Below are positions 11,531 to 23,972 of a DNA stretch of 64,000 bases, piece by piece; position 1 is the stretch's first letter; each line of letters opens with the position of its first letter. Source of the DNA: Yersinia mollaretii ATCC 43969 (GTDB taxonomy: Bacteria > Pseudomonadota > Gammaproteobacteria > Enterobacterales > Enterobacteriaceae); assembly GCF_013282725.1 (NCBI RefSeq), contig NZ_CP054043.1, positions 2,046,001 to 2,110,000 of the forward strand, read 5' to 3'. Below the pieces are notes generated by a model. The model saw only the letters and a program-made list of their open reading frames with translations. It was not told the origin of the DNA and searched no databases. Both the position numbers and the translations under genes were made by a program.

Positions 11531-14245
11531 ATGCTAATCAAATTATTAACCAAAGTTTTTGGCAGCCGTAACGATCGTACACTGCGCCGTATGCGCAAGG
11601 TGGTTGAGCTTATCAACCGCATGGAACCTGAAGTTGAAAAGCTGACCGACGCCGAACTTCGCGCCAAAACAGACGAATTCCGTGAGCGTCTGGCAAAAGG
11701 TGCTGTACTGGAAACCTTGATTCCCGAGGCGTTTGCTGTGGTACGCGAGGCCAGTAAACGTGTGTTTGGTATGCGCCACTTCGACGTACAGCTGCTCGGC
11801 GGTATGGTCCTGAATGAGCGCTGTATTGCTGAAATGCGTACGGGTGAAGGTAAAACATTGACCGCGACGCTGCCCGCTTACCTCAATGCGTTAAGTGGCC
11901 GTGGTGTTCATGTGGTGACCGTCAACGACTATTTGGCTCAGCGTGACGCCGAAAATAACCGTCCATTGTTCGAATTCCTTGGCCTGAGTGTGGGTATCAA
12001 CTTGCCGAATATGACGGCACCTGCCAAGCGTGCCGCTTATGCTGCGGATATCACCTACGGTACGAACAACGAATACGGGTTTGACTATCTGCGCGACAAT
12101 ATGGCATTCAGCCCGGAAGAGCGTGTGCAGCGTAAGCTTCATTATGCGCTGGTGGATGAGGTTGACTCCATCTTGATCGATGAAGCCCGTACTCCGCTGA
12201 TTATCTCTGGCCCTGCTGAAGATAGTTCTGAGATGTATATTCGGGTTAACAAGCTGATTCCAAAACTGATTCGTCAGGAAAAAGAAGATTCGGATACCTT
12301 CCAGGGTGAAGGCCACTTCTCAGTGGACGAAAAATCACGTCAGGTTCACCTGACAGAACGTGGTTTGATTCTGATTGAACAGATGCTGGTGGAAGCGGGC
12401 ATTATGGAAGAGGGCGAGTCGCTCTATTCTCCAACGAACATTATGTTGATGCACCATGTGACGGCAGCGCTGCGTGCGCATGTGCTGTTTACCCGCGATG
12501 TTGATTACATTGTGAAAGACGGCGAAGTTATCATCGTCGACGAACACACCGGCCGTACCATGCAAGGGCGTCGCTGGTCAGATGGTCTGCATCAGGCGAT
12601 TGAAGCAAAAGAAGGCGTGGAAATTCAGAACGAGAACCAAACGCTGGCTTCCATCACCTTCCAGAACTACTTCCGTTTGTACGAAAAGCTGGCCGGTATG
12701 ACCGGCACAGCAGATACCGAAGCCTTTGAATTTAGCTCAATCTACAAGCTGGATACCATTGTTGTCCCTACTAACCGCCCAATGATTCGTAAAGATTTGG
12801 CTGATTTGGTCTATATGACTGAGCAGGAAAAAATCGGCGCGATCATCGAAGATATCCGTGAGCGTACTGCGAATGGTCAGCCCGTGTTGGTCGGGACCAT
12901 CTCGATTGAGAAATCTGAGGTGGTATCCGCTGAGTTAACCAAAGCGGGCATTGAGCACAAAGTTCTGAACGCCAAATTCCACGCAATGGAAGCGGATATC
13001 GTTTCTCAAGCGGGTCAACCGGGCGCGGTAACCATCGCAACCAACATGGCTGGCCGTGGTACTGACATCGTGCTGGGTGGTAGCTGGCAGAGTGAGATTG
13101 CCCTGCTAGAAGATCCGACTGAAGATCAAATCGCAGCCATCAAAGCGGCATGGCAGATTCGCCATGATGCAGTATTGGCATCAGGTGGTTTGCACATCAT
13201 TGGTACTGAGCGTCATGAATCACGCCGTATCGATAACCAGTTACGTGGTCGTGCAGGTCGTCAAGGTGATGCGGGTTCATCACGCTTCTACCTATCAATG
13301 GAAGATGCCCTGATGCGTATTTTTGCCTCTGACCGCGTGTCTGGCATGATGCGTAAGCTGGGGATGAAGCCTGGCGAAGCCATTGAGCATCCATGGGTAA
13401 CCAAGGCCATTGCCAACGCACAGCGTAAAGTTGAAAGCCGTAACTTCGATATTCGTAAGCAATTACTGGAATATGATGATGTGGCTAGTGACCAGCGCCG
13501 CGCTATCTACAGCCAACGTAACGAGCTGCTGGACGTATCCGATGTTAGCGAAACTATTAACAGCATCCGTGAAGATGTCTTCAAAACAGTTATCGATGGC
13601 TACATTCCAACCCAATCACTGGAAGAAATGTGGGATGTTGAAGGGCTAGAACAGCGCCTGAAAAATGATTTCGATCTGGATATGCCGATTGCAAAATGGT
13701 TGGAAGATGAACCACAACTGCATGAAGAGACATTACGTGAACGTATTCTTCAGCAGGCGATCGAAGTCTATCACCGCAAAGAAGAAGTTGTTGGCATTGA
13801 AATGATGCGCAATTTCGAAAAAGGCGTAATGCTGCAAACGCTTGATTCCTTGTGGAAAGAGCATTTGGCTGCAATGGATTACCTGCGTCAAGGCATCCAT
13901 TTGCGTGGTTATGCGCAAAAAGATCCTAAGCAGGAATATAAGCGTGAATCCTTCGCGATGTTTGCCGCCATGCTGGAATCACTGAAATATGAAGTGATTA
14001 GCGTGCTGAGCAAAGTACAGGTGCGGATGCCAGAAGAGGTAGAAGCATTGGAAGTACAGCGCCGTGAAGAAGCTGAGCGTTTGGCTAAACAGCAGCAATT
14101 GAGCCATCAGTCTGACAATAGCGCATTGATGTCACAGGAAGAGATCAATGTTGCCGCCAATCTTGAGCGCAAAGTGGGTCGTAACGATCCGTGCCCATGT
14201 GGTTCAGGCAAAAAATACAAACAGTGTCATGGTAGCCTACAGTAA
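11531..14245 (+). CDS. secA: Preprotein translocase ATPase SecA
   Basis: Motor ATPase that drives unfolded preproteins through SecYEG at the inner membrane. The 904-residue product (E. coli 901) has Walker A MRTGEGKT near residue 100, the DEAD-like [12 protein letters not shown], the second nucleotide-binding fold with [10 protein letters not shown] and [11 protein letters not shown], and the C-terminal zinc-binding SecB-docking motif [16 protein letters not shown]. Expression is expected to be coupled to SecM through the preceding leader. A strong terminator follows. Confidence 0.99.
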   Translation: MLIKLLTKVFGSRNDRTLRRMRKVVELINRMEPEVEKLTDAELRAKTDEFRERLAKGAVLETLIPEAFAVVREASKRVFGMRHFDVQLLGGMVLNERCIAEMRTGEGKTLTATLPAYLNALSGRGVHVVTVNDYLAQRDAENNRPLFEFLGLSVGINLPNMTAPAKRAAYAADITYGTNNEYGFDYLRDNMAFSPEERVQRKLHYALVDEVDSILIDEARTPLIISGPAEDSSEMYIRVNKLIPKLIRQEKEDSDTFQGEGHFSVDEKSRQVHLTERGLILIEQMLVEAGIMEEGESLYSPTNIMLMHHVTAALRAHVLFTRDVDYIVKDGEVIIVDEHTGRTMQGRRWSDGLHQAIEAKEGVEIQNENQTLASITFQNYFRLYEKLAGMTGTADTEAFEFSSIYKLDTIVVPTNRPMIRKDLADLVYMTEQEKIGAIIEDIRERTANGQPVLVGTISIEKSEVVSAELTKAGIEHKVLNAKFHAMEADIVSQAGQPGAVTIATNMAGRGTDIVLGGSWQSEIALLEDPTEDQIAAIKAAWQIRHDAVLASGGLHIIGTERHESRRIDNQLRGRAGRQGDAGSSRFYLSMEDALMRIFASDRVSGMMRKLGMKPGEAIEHPWVTKAIANAQRKVESRNFDIRKQLLEYDDVASDQRRAIYSQRNELLDVSDVSETINSIREDVFKTVIDGYIPTQSLEEMWDVEGLEQRLKNDFDLDMPIAKWLEDEPQLHEETLRERILQQAIEVYHRKEEVVGIEMMRNFEKGVMLQTLDSLWKEHLAAMDYLRQGIHLRGYAQKDPKQEYKRESFAMFAAMLESLKYEVISVLSKVQVRMPEEVEALEVQRREEAERLAKQQQLSHQSDNSALMSQEEINVAANLERKVGRNDPCPCGSGKKYKQCHGSLQ

Positions 14246-14272
14246 TATTTAGGCCACGGTTATACTGACAAT

Positions 14273-14299
14273 AAGGGCGGCTAATTACCGCCCTTTATT
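14273..14299 (+). terminator. Rho-independent terminator after secA
   Basis: AAGGGCGG (14273-14280), a seven-base loop, CCGCCCTT (14288-14295), then a T-rich run. It ends the secM-secA unit 28 bases after the secA stop and separates it from mutT. Confidence 0.85.
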
Positions 14300-14377
14300 T
14301 TGGCTTTTTGTTGGTCTACCTTAGATCAAGCCACCAGAAGGCTAGATGAGTCAGCGTTCTGATCAGGAGAGATAGAA

Positions 14378-14764
14378 TTGAAACATTTACACATTGCGGT
14401 AGGGATTATTCGCAACGTCCAACAAGAAATTTTTATTACCCGGCGCGCGGCTGGCTCCCATATGGAGGGCTTTTGGGAGTTCCCAGGCGGGAAGATTGAA
14501 CAAGGTGAAACGCCGGAGCTAGCTTTAAAACGTGAACTGTTGGAAGAAACCGGGATTGTGGTGCAGAAAGCGACTTTACTCAAAGTTCTGGAGCATACTT
14601 TTACTGATCGTATCGTGACATTAACCTTCTATTTAGTCGAAGCATGGGACGGCGAACCTTTTGGTCGCGAAGGGCAACCGACGCGCTGGGTGAGGCAATC
14701 AGAATTGTTGGCCGAAGAGTTTCCACCGGCTAATGCAGTAATCATTAACTTACTCACGGCATAG
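14378..14764 (+). CDS. mutT: 8-oxo-dGTP diphosphatase MutT
   Basis: Nudix hydrolase that removes 8-oxo-dGTP from the nucleotide pool and so prevents A:T to C:G transversions. The 128 residues contain the complete Nudix box, GGKIEQGETPELALKRELLE followed by ETGI (residues 37-60). The start is a TTG at 14378, supported by AGGAGA seven bases upstream and by alignment of KHLHIAVGIIRN with the E. coli N-terminus. It stands alone after the secA terminator and converges on yacG. Confidence 0.95.
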   Translation: MKHLHIAVGIIRNVQQEIFITRRAAGSHMEGFWEFPGGKIEQGETPELALKRELLEETGIVVQKATLLKVLEHTFTDRIVTLTFYLVEAWDGEPFGREGQPTRWVRQSELLAEEFPPANAVIINLLTA

Positions 14765-14784
14765 CATACGCCGCATTATGACTG

Positions 14785-14814
14785 AAATGGAGCAGGGGGC
14801 TGTTTGCTCCATTT
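14785..14814. terminator. Bidirectional terminator between mutT and yacG
   Basis: AAATGGAGCA (14785-14794) pairs with TGCTCCATTT (14805-14814) around ten bases, with A-rich and T-rich flanks on the two sides. It can serve both convergent genes. Confidence 0.75.
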
Positions 14815-14825
14815 TGGGTGCGGTA

Positions 14826-15032
14826 TCAGTGCTTAGGCGGTTCTTCCTCACTCCATTCATCACTGTCAGATAACTCACCACTACTGGATATGCGTTTTTC
14901 TTCGTCTGCCCACTCACCTAAGTCAATAAGCTGACAACGTTTGCAACAGAAAGGGCGATAGGGGCTTTGCTCGCCCCAAACAACGATTTTCCCACAAGTT
15001 GGGCAATTAACCTCGATGACTTCGGGTTCCAT
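14826..15032 (-). CDS. yacG: DNA gyrase inhibitor YacG
   Basis: Small zinc-binding protein (68 residues) known in E. coli to bind GyrB and inhibit gyrase. Seen: four Cys ligands, C10-x2-C13 and C29-x3-C33, and an acidic disordered tail ([13 protein letters not shown]). It is co-directional with coaE and zapD, as in E. coli, but here a 70-bp palindromic element separates it from zapD. Confidence 0.95.
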   Translation of the reverse strand: MEPEVIEVNCPTCGKIVVWGEQSPYRPFCCKRCQLIDLGEWADEEKRISSSGELSDSDEWSEEEPPKH

Positions 15033-15053
15033 GTTCTCTCCTAAAATCTATTA

Positions 15054-15123
15054 ATACCTTTTATCTTTCAAGTGGCAGGTAAAAAGGTTTGCCACCTTGT
15101 ACCCCTTGAAATCTATTGGGTAT
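15054..15123. repeat. Palindromic mini-element between zapD and yacG
   Basis: A 70-bp imperfect inverted repeat. The first 19 bases (starting ATACC, ending TTTCAAG) match the complement of the last 19 (CTTGAAA to GGGTAT) at 14 positions, and GTGGCA (15072-15077) pairs with TGCCAC (15090-15095) inside. The GGGTAT end with a preceding CTTGAAA resembles the ends of the elements near 32021, 41878 and 45112. It looks like a non-coding mobile palindrome of the kind common in Yersinia; the family name is uncertain. Confidence 0.6.
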
Positions 15124-15136
15124 CATTATAACCAAA

Positions 15137-15889
15137 TCAGCAGCAGGCTAATTCAAACGATAAACGGGCTGGCACAGTACCATTTTCGCTGTCGAGTGGT
15201 AAGAAGCGAATTGCATATCTTGTTTTATGACCAGAAATCTGCGGGTATAGCTGCGGATCCAGCGGCAGTCGTAACCTGAGTAGGTCTGCGCCTTCCGCAT
15301 TATCTTGGAAGAAGCCATTCAAACTGATTTGTGGACGTAACGGGCCAGACTGGCGAATTAAATCTAAAATGATGGTCAGCGACTGATTGAGTGGGACTAA
15401 ACTTGCCAGCAATTTACCAATATGCTGATTGCGTTGTTCCTGTGGCTGGTGCAGCCAAGTGTGTAAAGTGGGTAAATCAAAACTACAGCAACCGCCGGGA
15501 ATACTCAGACGTTGGCGAACAACACTGATTAAGCGGTCTTCTTTCAATGCTTGCCCAATACGGGGTGCTGACATCAATACTGATGCTCGGTTTTTTAGCT
15601 GACTGCGCAGGGTATCCACTAACGACATATCAACACCGGGCATATCAGTCCATTGCTGTAATTTCTGTTGTTGGCGCTCAAGCTCTTTGAGCAAATCAGT
15701 ACGCACTTCACCACGCTCAAGAACATCAATTAAATCAGATGCAGTACGGAAAAATGTTAACGCACTGGCGATATTATCTAATGAACATTGGCTTTCTAAT
15801 TGCTGTAGTAAAAACTCCATTCTCAGCCAGGTGCGCATTTTTTCATTGAGCGGGTGTTCAAATAATATTGTTGAGGTGAGGTCACTCAT
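15137..15889 (-). CDS. zapD: Cell division protein ZapD
   Basis: Cytoplasmic FtsZ-associated protein that cross-links FtsZ filaments through the FtsZ C-terminal tail. The 250 residues begin with [20 protein letters not shown] and contain the charged central region and C-terminal beta domain ([24 protein letters not shown]) of the family. It overlaps coaE by four bases, so the two are translationally coupled. Confidence 0.95.
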   Translation of the reverse strand: MSDLTSTILFEHPLNEKMRTWLRMEFLLQQLESQCSLDNIASALTFFRTASDLIDVLERGEVRTDLLKELERQQQKLQQWTDMPGVDMSLVDTLRSQLKNRASVLMSAPRIGQALKEDRLISVVRQRLSIPGGCCSFDLPTLHTWLHQPQEQRNQHIGKLLASLVPLNQSLTIILDLIRQSGPLRPQISLNGFFQDNAEGADLLRLRLPLDPQLYPQISGHKTRYAIRFLPLDSENGTVPARLSFELACC

Positions 15890-16506
15890 CGATGTGGATC
15901 CTGTTGGGCCGCTGCTGCTAATTTTAAGTATTGCTGATGTAATGAAGCAACTTGCGGGGCGATAATCAATGGATCGCCGCTATTGTCAATAATGTCATCA
16001 GCACAGGCCAGCCGCTGCTGACGCGAAGCCTGTGATGCTAAAATATGTTCTGCCTGTTGACGGGTAATACCATCTCTCGCCATCGTTCGAGCGAGTTGTA
16101 TTTCAGGTGCCACATCTATCACTAACACACGATTAGCACGGTGATGTAAACCATTTTCAACCAGCAAAGGGACAACCCACAGTACGTAGGGGGTCTTTAT
16201 TTCTGCAAGCTGGCGTTGAGTTTCTTGCTGAATGAGTGGATGCAATAGTGAATTTAACCATGCTTTTTCATGCGGCTCACTGAAAATTTTTTCGCGCAAT
16301 GCAGCGCGATTCAGTGTGCCATCAGCTTGCAAAATAGTTTCACCATAACGGGACGCAATAGCAGCTAAAGCGGGCATTCCCGGTTCAACGACTTGACGGG
16401 CAATGATATCAGCATCAATAAGGGGCACATCAAAATGGGCGAATAAATTTGCTACGGTACTTTTGCCGCTGCCAATCCCGCCGGTGAGAGCCACAATATA
16501 GGTCAT
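15886..16506 (-). CDS. coaE: Dephospho-CoA kinase
   Basis: Last enzyme of coenzyme A synthesis; phosphorylates the 3'-hydroxyl of dephospho-CoA. The 206 residues have the P-loop GGIGSGKST (9-17), the [13 protein letters not shown] motif, the [10 protein letters not shown] segment, and the [14 protein letters not shown] lid region. It is the first gene of the minus-strand coaE-zapD-yacG unit and divergent from guaC. Confidence 0.97.
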   Translation of the reverse strand: MTYIVALTGGIGSGKSTVANLFAHFDVPLIDADIIARQVVEPGMPALAAIASRYGETILQADGTLNRAALREKIFSEPHEKAWLNSLLHPLIQQETQRQLAEIKTPYVLWVVPLLVENGLHHRANRVLVIDVAPEIQLARTMARDGITRQQAEHILASQASRQQRLACADDIIDNSGDPLIIAPQVASLHQQYLKLAAAAQQDPHR

Positions 16507-16629
16507 TGCCTAGCCTTGCATGCTGTTAGTGAGTGGCCGAATTGTATCTGAAAGCAGGTGCTCAGGCATAGCAAGGAGTGCATTCTATTTGAACTGCGTG
16601 GGAAAATACGTGAAGTGGGTATAGAGAGA

Positions 16630-16638
16630 GGGGGGGGG
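16630..16638. repeat. Run of nine G in the coaE-guaC gap
   Basis: The 293-base gap between the divergent coaE and guaC holds a purine stretch (alternating A/G, then nine G at 16630-16638). Such a tract is prone to slippage. Nothing else in the gap was assigned apart from presumed promoters. Confidence 0.6.
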
Positions 16639-16799
16639 CTTCGACTCTTCAGGTAATTTGTGGGATTGTAGCCTAAATAAAGGTGAATTCGCAGTCTTGC
16701 CGAAGAATTATTCATGCGTATGATAGCTTCACTGGGATGGCGTGATTTACGCCCGATCAATATTGCGATCTATCGCCACTAACCAGGAAATAATAAGCC

Positions 16800-17843
16800 A
16801 TGCGTATTGAAGAAGGTTTGAAGTTAGGTTTCAAAGATGTGTTAATCCGTCCTAAACGTTCAACACTGAAAAGTCGCTCTGAAGTGGAGTTGGAACGCCA
16901 GTTTACCTTCAAACATTCAGGTTGGAATTGGTCCGGTGTACCTATCATCGCCGCTAATATGGATACTGTTGGCACCTTCCGCATGGCTGAAGTCTTGGCC
17001 TCATTCGATGTTCTTACCGCTGTTCATAAGCACTACACTGTTGAGCAGTGGGGCGAGTTTGTGAAACGTGTTCCTGAATCAGTATTGCGCCATGTCATGG
17101 TCTCAACGGGCACTTCATCTGCTGATTTCGACAAAATGAAACAAATTTTGGCGTTGTCACCTGCTTTAAAATTTATCTGTATTGATGTGGCTAACGGCTA
17201 CTCAGAGCATTTTGTTGCCTTCTTGCAAAGAGCGCGCGAAGCTTGTCCAGATAAAGTGATCTGTGCGGGTAATGTGGTTACTGGCGAGATGGTAGAAGAG
17301 CTGATTCTCTCGGGTGCTGATATCGTTAAAGTCGGTATTGGGCCTGGCTCAGTATGCACTACGCGAGTGAAAACTGGGGTTGGCTATCCTCAATTGTCTG
17401 CTGTTATTGAATGCGCTGATGCGGCACATGGCCTGGGTGGGCAGATTGTCAGTGATGGCGGTTGTTCAGTACCGGGTGATGTTGCTAAAGCATTTGGCGG
17501 CGGCGCTGACTTTGTTATGTTGGGTGGCATGCTGGCTGGACATGATGAGTGTGAAGGTCGTGTTGTTGAAGAGAACGGCGAGAAATTCATGTTGTTCTAT
17601 GGTATGAGCTCTGAATCTGCGATGAAACGCCATGTAGGCGGTGTTGCTGAGTATCGTGCAGCAGAAGGTAAAACGGTGAAGTTACCATTACGCGGTTCCG
17701 TAGATAACACAGTACGTGACATTATGGGCGGTCTGCGTTCAGCATGCACTTACGTGGGTGCTTCACACTTAAAAGAGCTGACCAAACGCACCACTTTTAT
17801 CCGTGTGGCAGAGCAAGAAAACCGCGTATTTGGCAGTAATTAA
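16800..17843 (+). CDS. guaC: GMP reductase
   Basis: NADPH-dependent reductive deamination of GMP to IMP in purine salvage. The 347 residues form an IMPDH/GMPR-type barrel: [14 protein letters not shown] near the N-terminus, the catalytic loop [11 protein letters not shown] with its active-site Cys, the phosphate-binding [20 protein letters not shown], and the YGMSSESAM flap. No CBS insertion is present, which separates it from IMP dehydrogenase. It is monocistronic with its own terminator. Confidence 0.98.
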   Translation: MRIEEGLKLGFKDVLIRPKRSTLKSRSEVELERQFTFKHSGWNWSGVPIIAANMDTVGTFRMAEVLASFDVLTAVHKHYTVEQWGEFVKRVPESVLRHVMVSTGTSSADFDKMKQILALSPALKFICIDVANGYSEHFVAFLQRAREACPDKVICAGNVVTGEMVEELILSGADIVKVGIGPGSVCTTRVKTGVGYPQLSAVIECADAAHGLGGQIVSDGGCSVPGDVAKAFGGGADFVMLGGMLAGHDECEGRVVEENGEKFMLFYGMSSESAMKRHVGGVAEYRAAEGKTVKLPLRGSVDNTVRDIMGGLRSACTYVGASHLKELTKRTTFIRVAEQENRVFGSN

Positions 17844-17916
17844 TACCTAACTATCCAACGATGATTTCTTTCTGGATACCATGGTCAATGAATGCCTGAA
17901 GGCTATTCATTGATAT

Positions 17917-17948
17917 GAAAAGGGCGTCATTAGCATAGCGCCCTTTTT
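17917..17948 (+). terminator. Terminator after guaC
   Basis: AAAAGGGCG (17917-17925) pairs with CGCCCTTTT (17939-17947), followed by T. It also faces the 3' end of hofC from the other side. Confidence 0.8.
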
Positions 17949-18001
17949 AATCACATTTTCTCCTATCACTGCACTCGAAAGCTCTCCTCAAGCGACCTCG
18001 T

Positions 18002-19201
18002 CTACCCGATAACATCTCCTAACTGGAATATCGGTAAATACATCGCTATCACTAGAACGCCAACAATACCGCCAATAATCAGCATCAAGAGTGGCTCTAA
18101 CATTTGAGTGAGATTATCAGCCAAATCTTGCGTTTGTTGCTGATGCCAATCAGCCAGCTTATCCAATAGTACATCCAGAGCGCCTGACTCTTCGCCCACT
18201 CGTACCAGTTGTTGACACAATGGGGGAAATAAATGGTGTTGATCAAGGGCTGTATACAAAGGATCACCTTGATTTATCTGCTTTTGAATATGCAGTAGTG
18301 ATTGCCGATAGGTATCGTTGCTGATGGAAAGAAGCGCTGCATCTAATCCTGCTGTCAGTGGTAATCCTGCATGTTGAGTGATAGCCAATGTTTGAAAAAT
18401 TTGGCTAAGACAACTGCCACGTATTAATGCAGCGACTAATGGGATGCGTAATAAAAATTTTTGTTCCCATATTTGCCACTGAGCTTTATGGCGCCGTGCA
18501 TAAAGATACCCGCTACAAAGTGATATCAATACTATGGCGATGCATGGACCATAATCAGTCAGGAATGCTGATATTGAAAGAAGCGAGGCAGTCAACGCAG
18601 GCAGTGGCGTATCAAATGATTGATAAATTTGTGCAAATTCAGGCAGCACCATTACCAGCATAACAACACTGACAACCAACGCAATGATGCAAACAAACAC
18701 GGGATATTTTAGCGCCTTGACCACTTTCTTTTGTAATTTTTGCTGCCGTTCCTGATGCTCTACCAACTGAATACAACACTGTTCAAGATTTCCTGTTAAC
18801 TCTCCCATGGCAATCACCGGGGGGTATAATTGCGGAAAAATTCGTGGGTAATGTGCCATTGCTTCGGATAATGATTGGCCCTGTGAGACCTGCTGGTTGA
18901 TCTCCTGTAATAAGCATCGCCACGGAAGGGCATCCATCTCTTTTGCAAGCAACTGCAAGCTATTGACCAAAGGCAAGCCTGCTTGCAGCAATGTCGCTAA
19001 CTGTCGGGTAACGACAATCAAACGTTCCCCTCGCCAATAGCTAGCCGATAACCGCTTACCGCCTTTAATGCCGAGTGGTTGCAACCCATGACGGAACATA
19101 TGCTCGTAGACAATGTTTCTCTCTGTCGCCAGTATTGTACCGGTTTGTAATTGCCCTGAAGTCCCAATTGCTCTCCAATAGAATAAGCGTTGCTGGCTCA
19201 C
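18002..19201 (-). CDS. hofC: Type IV pilus inner-membrane platform protein HofC (PilC/GspF family)
   Basis: Polytopic platform protein on which the pilus assembly ATPase acts. The 399 residues contain two GspF repeats, each with LLQAGLPLVNSLQLLA or AGLPLTAGLDAALL type motifs, and hydrophobic segments near residues 170-195, 215-240 and at the C-terminus (LLMLIIGGIVGVLVIAMYLPIF). The start overlaps the hofB end by four bases in an operon with hofB and ppdD. Confidence 0.93.
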   Translation of the reverse strand: MSQQRLFYWRAIGTSGQLQTGTILATERNIVYEHMFRHGLQPLGIKGGKRLSASYWRGERLIVVTRQLATLLQAGLPLVNSLQLLAKEMDALPWRCLLQEINQQVSQGQSLSEAMAHYPRIFPQLYPPVIAMGELTGNLEQCCIQLVEHQERQQKLQKKVVKALKYPVFVCIIALVVSVVMLVMVLPEFAQIYQSFDTPLPALTASLLSISAFLTDYGPCIAIVLISLCSGYLYARRHKAQWQIWEQKFLLRIPLVAALIRGSCLSQIFQTLAITQHAGLPLTAGLDAALLSISNDTYRQSLLHIQKQINQGDPLYTALDQHHLFPPLCQQLVRVGEESGALDVLLDKLADWHQQQTQDLADNLTQMLEPLLMLIIGGIVGVLVIAMYLPIFQLGDVIG

Positions 19202-20736
19202 GGTGTTGCCTCAGCTTCTGCTAAAAACCCGACAACACGATTAATCTCCTCAAGAGTGGTGACGCCACTTTCGACCAACGCTAGACCTGCGGAGAGTAAT
19301 GTTTTTTGCCCCTGATCCCGCGCCATTCGCGTGAGTTCTGCTGGGCTAACATTATTGAGCAAGGCTTGTTGTATTTGTGGGGTGATATTGAGCATCTCGT
19401 AGACTCCCGTCCGGCCATAATAACCCGCACAACAGTGCTCGCAGCCTCGAGCTTGATAATGTTGCAATGGTGCCGCCCGTGCTTCTGTTGGGGGGTGAAA
19501 AAGGTTTGGAGATGCTTGTCGGCAATGTATGCAGAGTTTGCGAACGAGGCGTTGGGCAATAACTAAGCTCAGGCTCGAGGCAATGAGGTGACGCTCTATT
19601 CCCATTTGAGTCAGGCGCATCAATGTTTCTGCTGTTGAGTTAGTATGCAGTGTTGAGAGTACCAGATGCCCGGTTAGTGCTGCTTTAACGGCTATTTCTG
19701 CGGTTTCATTGTCACGAATTTCACCGAGCATAACGACATCGGGATCCTGACGTAACATCGCACGTAATACATGAGAGAAATCTAGTCCAATCTTACTGTT
19801 GGTCTGAGTTTGATTAATACCATCAACCTGGATCTCGGTGGGATCTTCAACGCTACAGATATTTCTTTGCGGCTGATTAAGGTGCCCCAGGCTGCAATAA
19901 AGTGTCACTGTTTTACCACTACCTGTCGGGCCAGTGACCAGTATCAATCCTTGCGGAGCTGATAAAGCCCGCGTTAATTGTTGGACCGCTATTTTGGGTA
20001 AACCGAGCTTTTCCAATGTCGATTGCTGCTGCATGTTAAGGATGCGTAGCACCACTTTTTCACCATACTGCACTGGAAGAGTCGCTATTCTCATTGAGTA
20101 GCGAGTGCCATTCAGATGTAGATTTAGCTGACCATCTTGCGGTAACCGTTTTTCTGCGATATTCAATTTTGACATCACTTTCAGACAACTGCTGATTCGG
20201 CACACTAACTCAGTTGGAGGCGCTGGGGATTCATGTAATACCCCGTCAATTCTGAAACGGATGCGATAACGATGCTGATAAGGTTCCAAATGAATATCTG
20301 ATGCGCGCTTTTGAATCGCTAGCCAGAGAGTTTGATGGATAAATTTGATAACCGGAATATTGCTCTCATTATCAAGCAGGTTTTCCTCCAGATCCTGTAA
20401 TGGTTGATTTGATGAGGTGCCTCCCTGCCGCTCACCCTCATGTTGGGGTGTGCTTTGAGGGTGATTTGTGGGATCTATTCCGTTGCTTCGCTGTTCTTTG
20501 GCTGAAAGCGCGAGATTCAACGACTGCTCAATCTTGGCTTCCGGCCAATATTCCACTCTGATTTTACGGCCACAAGTAAAACGTAGCGCAGTTAATAATT
20601 CATCATTCACTGGGCCAGATGAGGCGATGGAGAGATTTTTACCATCGAGTTTTAGCGCTATTGTTCTATGACGGCGACAGAGTATGTGCAATTCATCACT
20701 GATCGCCTCAATCGGGGATGCTATGCGCTCAGTCAT
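19198..20736 (-). CDS. hofB: Type IV pilus assembly ATPase HofB (PilB/GspE family)
   Basis: Hexameric cytoplasmic ATPase that powers pilin polymerisation. Seen: the RASDIHLEP motif, Walker A GPTGSGKT, the Asp box, Walker B LRQDPDVVMLGEIRD, the His box GHLVLSTLHTNST, and a CxxC pair set (CIHC, CEHC) for zinc. I chose the ATG at 20736 (512 residues, overlapping the ppdD stop by eight bases, AAGG eight bases upstream) over an in-frame start at 20796, which would run 68 bases into ppdD. The N-terminal GspE domain is longer than in E. coli HofB. Confidence 0.92.
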   Translation of the reverse strand: MTERIASPIEAISDELHILCRRHRTIALKLDGKNLSIASSGPVNDELLTALRFTCGRKIRVEYWPEAKIEQSLNLALSAKEQRSNGIDPTNHPQSTPQHEGERQGGTSSNQPLQDLEENLLDNESNIPVIKFIHQTLWLAIQKRASDIHLEPYQHRYRIRFRIDGVLHESPAPPTELVCRISSCLKVMSKLNIAEKRLPQDGQLNLHLNGTRYSMRIATLPVQYGEKVVLRILNMQQQSTLEKLGLPKIAVQQLTRALSAPQGLILVTGPTGSGKTVTLYCSLGHLNQPQRNICSVEDPTEIQVDGINQTQTNSKIGLDFSHVLRAMLRQDPDVVMLGEIRDNETAEIAVKAALTGHLVLSTLHTNSTAETLMRLTQMGIERHLIASSLSLVIAQRLVRKLCIHCRQASPNLFHPPTEARAAPLQHYQARGCEHCCAGYYGRTGVYEMLNITPQIQQALLNNVSPAELTRMARDQGQKTLLSAGLALVESGVTTLEEINRVVGFLAEAEATP

Positions 20737-21175
20737 TTGATGCCGCCTTATCATTGAAACGGAATACGGTTTTACAGCTATCAGCAAGGCTGTCATCGGC
20801 TGCGCTACAGGTTCTCGACCAAGTTATATTGCCGCTGCGATTTAATGTGGGTGACATTGCCAGAGTTAGACCGTCGAGTGTCTGCTGGCCTGTCAGTGTA
20901 ATCACCCCTTTATCAATAGTTGTTGCATTGACATAACGCGAGGGTTGCCCCGTAGGTATTCCGTTACTACCTGCATTGCAGCCATCAAGCTTGGCATGTT
21001 CCAGTGCGCAAAGTTCTACCGCCATCTTGTAGGGGACGATGCTCTGTAACATATCGGTGAGTGCTGCTTTTTGCATGTAACGTTGATAGGAAGGGATACC
21101 AATACCGCTGAGAACTGCGATTATTGCGATCACCACCATTAGTTCAATTAATGTAAAACCTCGTTGATTAGTCAT
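20729..21175 (-). CDS. ppdD: Prepilin PpdD, major type IV pilin
   Basis: Type IV pilin precursor of 148 residues. The leader MTNQRG is followed by FTLIELMVVIAIIAVLSGIG, the prepilin peptidase site and N-terminal hydrophobic helix with the usual Glu5. The globular part has four Cys, enough for two disulfides. It heads ppdD-hofB-hofC. No prepilin peptidase or secretin lies in the window, so assembly needs genes elsewhere. Confidence 0.94.
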   Translation of the reverse strand: MTNQRGFTLIELMVVIAIIAVLSGIGIPSYQRYMQKAALTDMLQSIVPYKMAVELCALEHAKLDGCNAGSNGIPTGQPSRYVNATTIDKGVITLTGQQTLDGLTLAMSPTLNRSGNITWSRTCSAADDSLADSCKTVFRFNDKAASND

Positions 21176-21378
21176 TTACCACTCTCCTTGTGTTTGAGAA
21201 AACGAGGCAAGAGTGCAGATTTTTAAGTCGAGGGAAAAGGGGCATGACATCGATTTGCGAAGCGTACTGCCGGATATTTAGGTTATTACAATGGCATCAC
21301 AGATAACCTCGGCGGCGCTCGCAAAACAGAACTTGAGTCTGTTATTGACGGAGATCCGCCGAGAATAATTTGTTAGGG

Positions 21379-22969
<1,591 letters not shown>

Positions 22970-23117
22970 TAGTGATGTTGGCTAACTCAATATTAGTCAG
23001 AGGCTGATTGTCGAGTACTCCTCTGTTGACCGCCTCATCTGATATGCTTGTTTATTAATGCCGGGAGGCATATGCCCAGTTTCAGGGCGGCTAAATGCAA
23101 AGGGAGAATAAGAGCTA

Positions 23118-23972
23118 ATGACACTGTTTACGTTGTTGCTGGTGCTGGCGTGGGAACGCTTATTTAAACTGGGCGAACATTGGCAGTTAGATCACCGTCT
23201 TGAAGTTATATTTGGGCGTTTACGCCACTTTTCATTAGTACAAACACTTTTGCTGACCGCCGTGTGGATGGCGTTGATATGGCTGATTCTACAGTTGGTG
23301 AAAAATATCTTATTTGGTTTCCCTGCGTTACTTATCTGGATACTGATTTGCCTGTTATGTATTGGTGCGGGGGGAATACGTAAACATTATCGCGCGTATC
23401 TGAAAGCTGCACGGCAGGGTGATGCACATGCCACTGATAAAATGGCTGAGGAGTTAGCGCTAATTCATGGTTTGCCAGTCGATAGTGGCGAGAAAGCCAG
23501 ACTGCAATCCCTACAAAATGCACTATTGTGGATAAACTTCCGCTACTATTTAGCCCCGATTTTCTGGTTTGTTGTCTGTGTTAACTATGGCCCAGTGGCG
23601 TTAGCAGGCTACGCCATGTTACGTGGCTATCAGACTTGGTTGGCTCGGCATCATACTCCTTTACAGCGCTCTCAATCGGGTATTGATCGCATCTTGCATT
23701 GGCTGGATTGGATACCCGTGCGGTTGGTCGGTGTTGCCTATGCATTACTGGGCCATGGTGAAAAAGCATTACCTGCTTGGTTTGCTTCATTGGGGGATTT
23801 CCATTCTCAGCAATACCAAGTGTTGACTAAACTCGCACAATACTCGCTGGCTCGGGAGCCTCATTTAGATCCTGTGCAGACACCAAGATCAGCTGTTTCG
23901 TTGGCACGAAAAGTGACGTTAGCGACGATTGTGGTGGTGGCTTTACTGACGATTTATGGTGCATTGGTCTAG
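23118..23972 (+). CDS. ampE: Regulatory signalling membrane protein AmpE
   Basis: Inner-membrane protein of 284 residues, the length of E. coli AmpE, beginning [20 protein letters not shown]. It has hydrophobic segments at about 40-62, 65-85, 140-160 and the C-terminus, with the conserved [19 protein letters not shown] and [25 protein letters not shown] segments. Biochemical role is unclear; it is linked to ampD in beta-lactamase induction work. The gap to ampD is 148 bases. Confidence 0.96.
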   Translation: MTLFTLLLVLAWERLFKLGEHWQLDHRLEVIFGRLRHFSLVQTLLLTAVWMALIWLILQLVKNILFGFPALLIWILICLLCIGAGGIRKHYRAYLKAARQGDAHATDKMAEELALIHGLPVDSGEKARLQSLQNALLWINFRYYLAPIFWFVVCVNYGPVALAGYAMLRGYQTWLARHHTPLQRSQSGIDRILHWLDWIPVRLVGVAYALLGHGEKALPAWFASLGDFHSQQYQVLTKLAQYSLAREPHLDPVQTPRSAVSLARKVTLATIVVVALLTIYGALV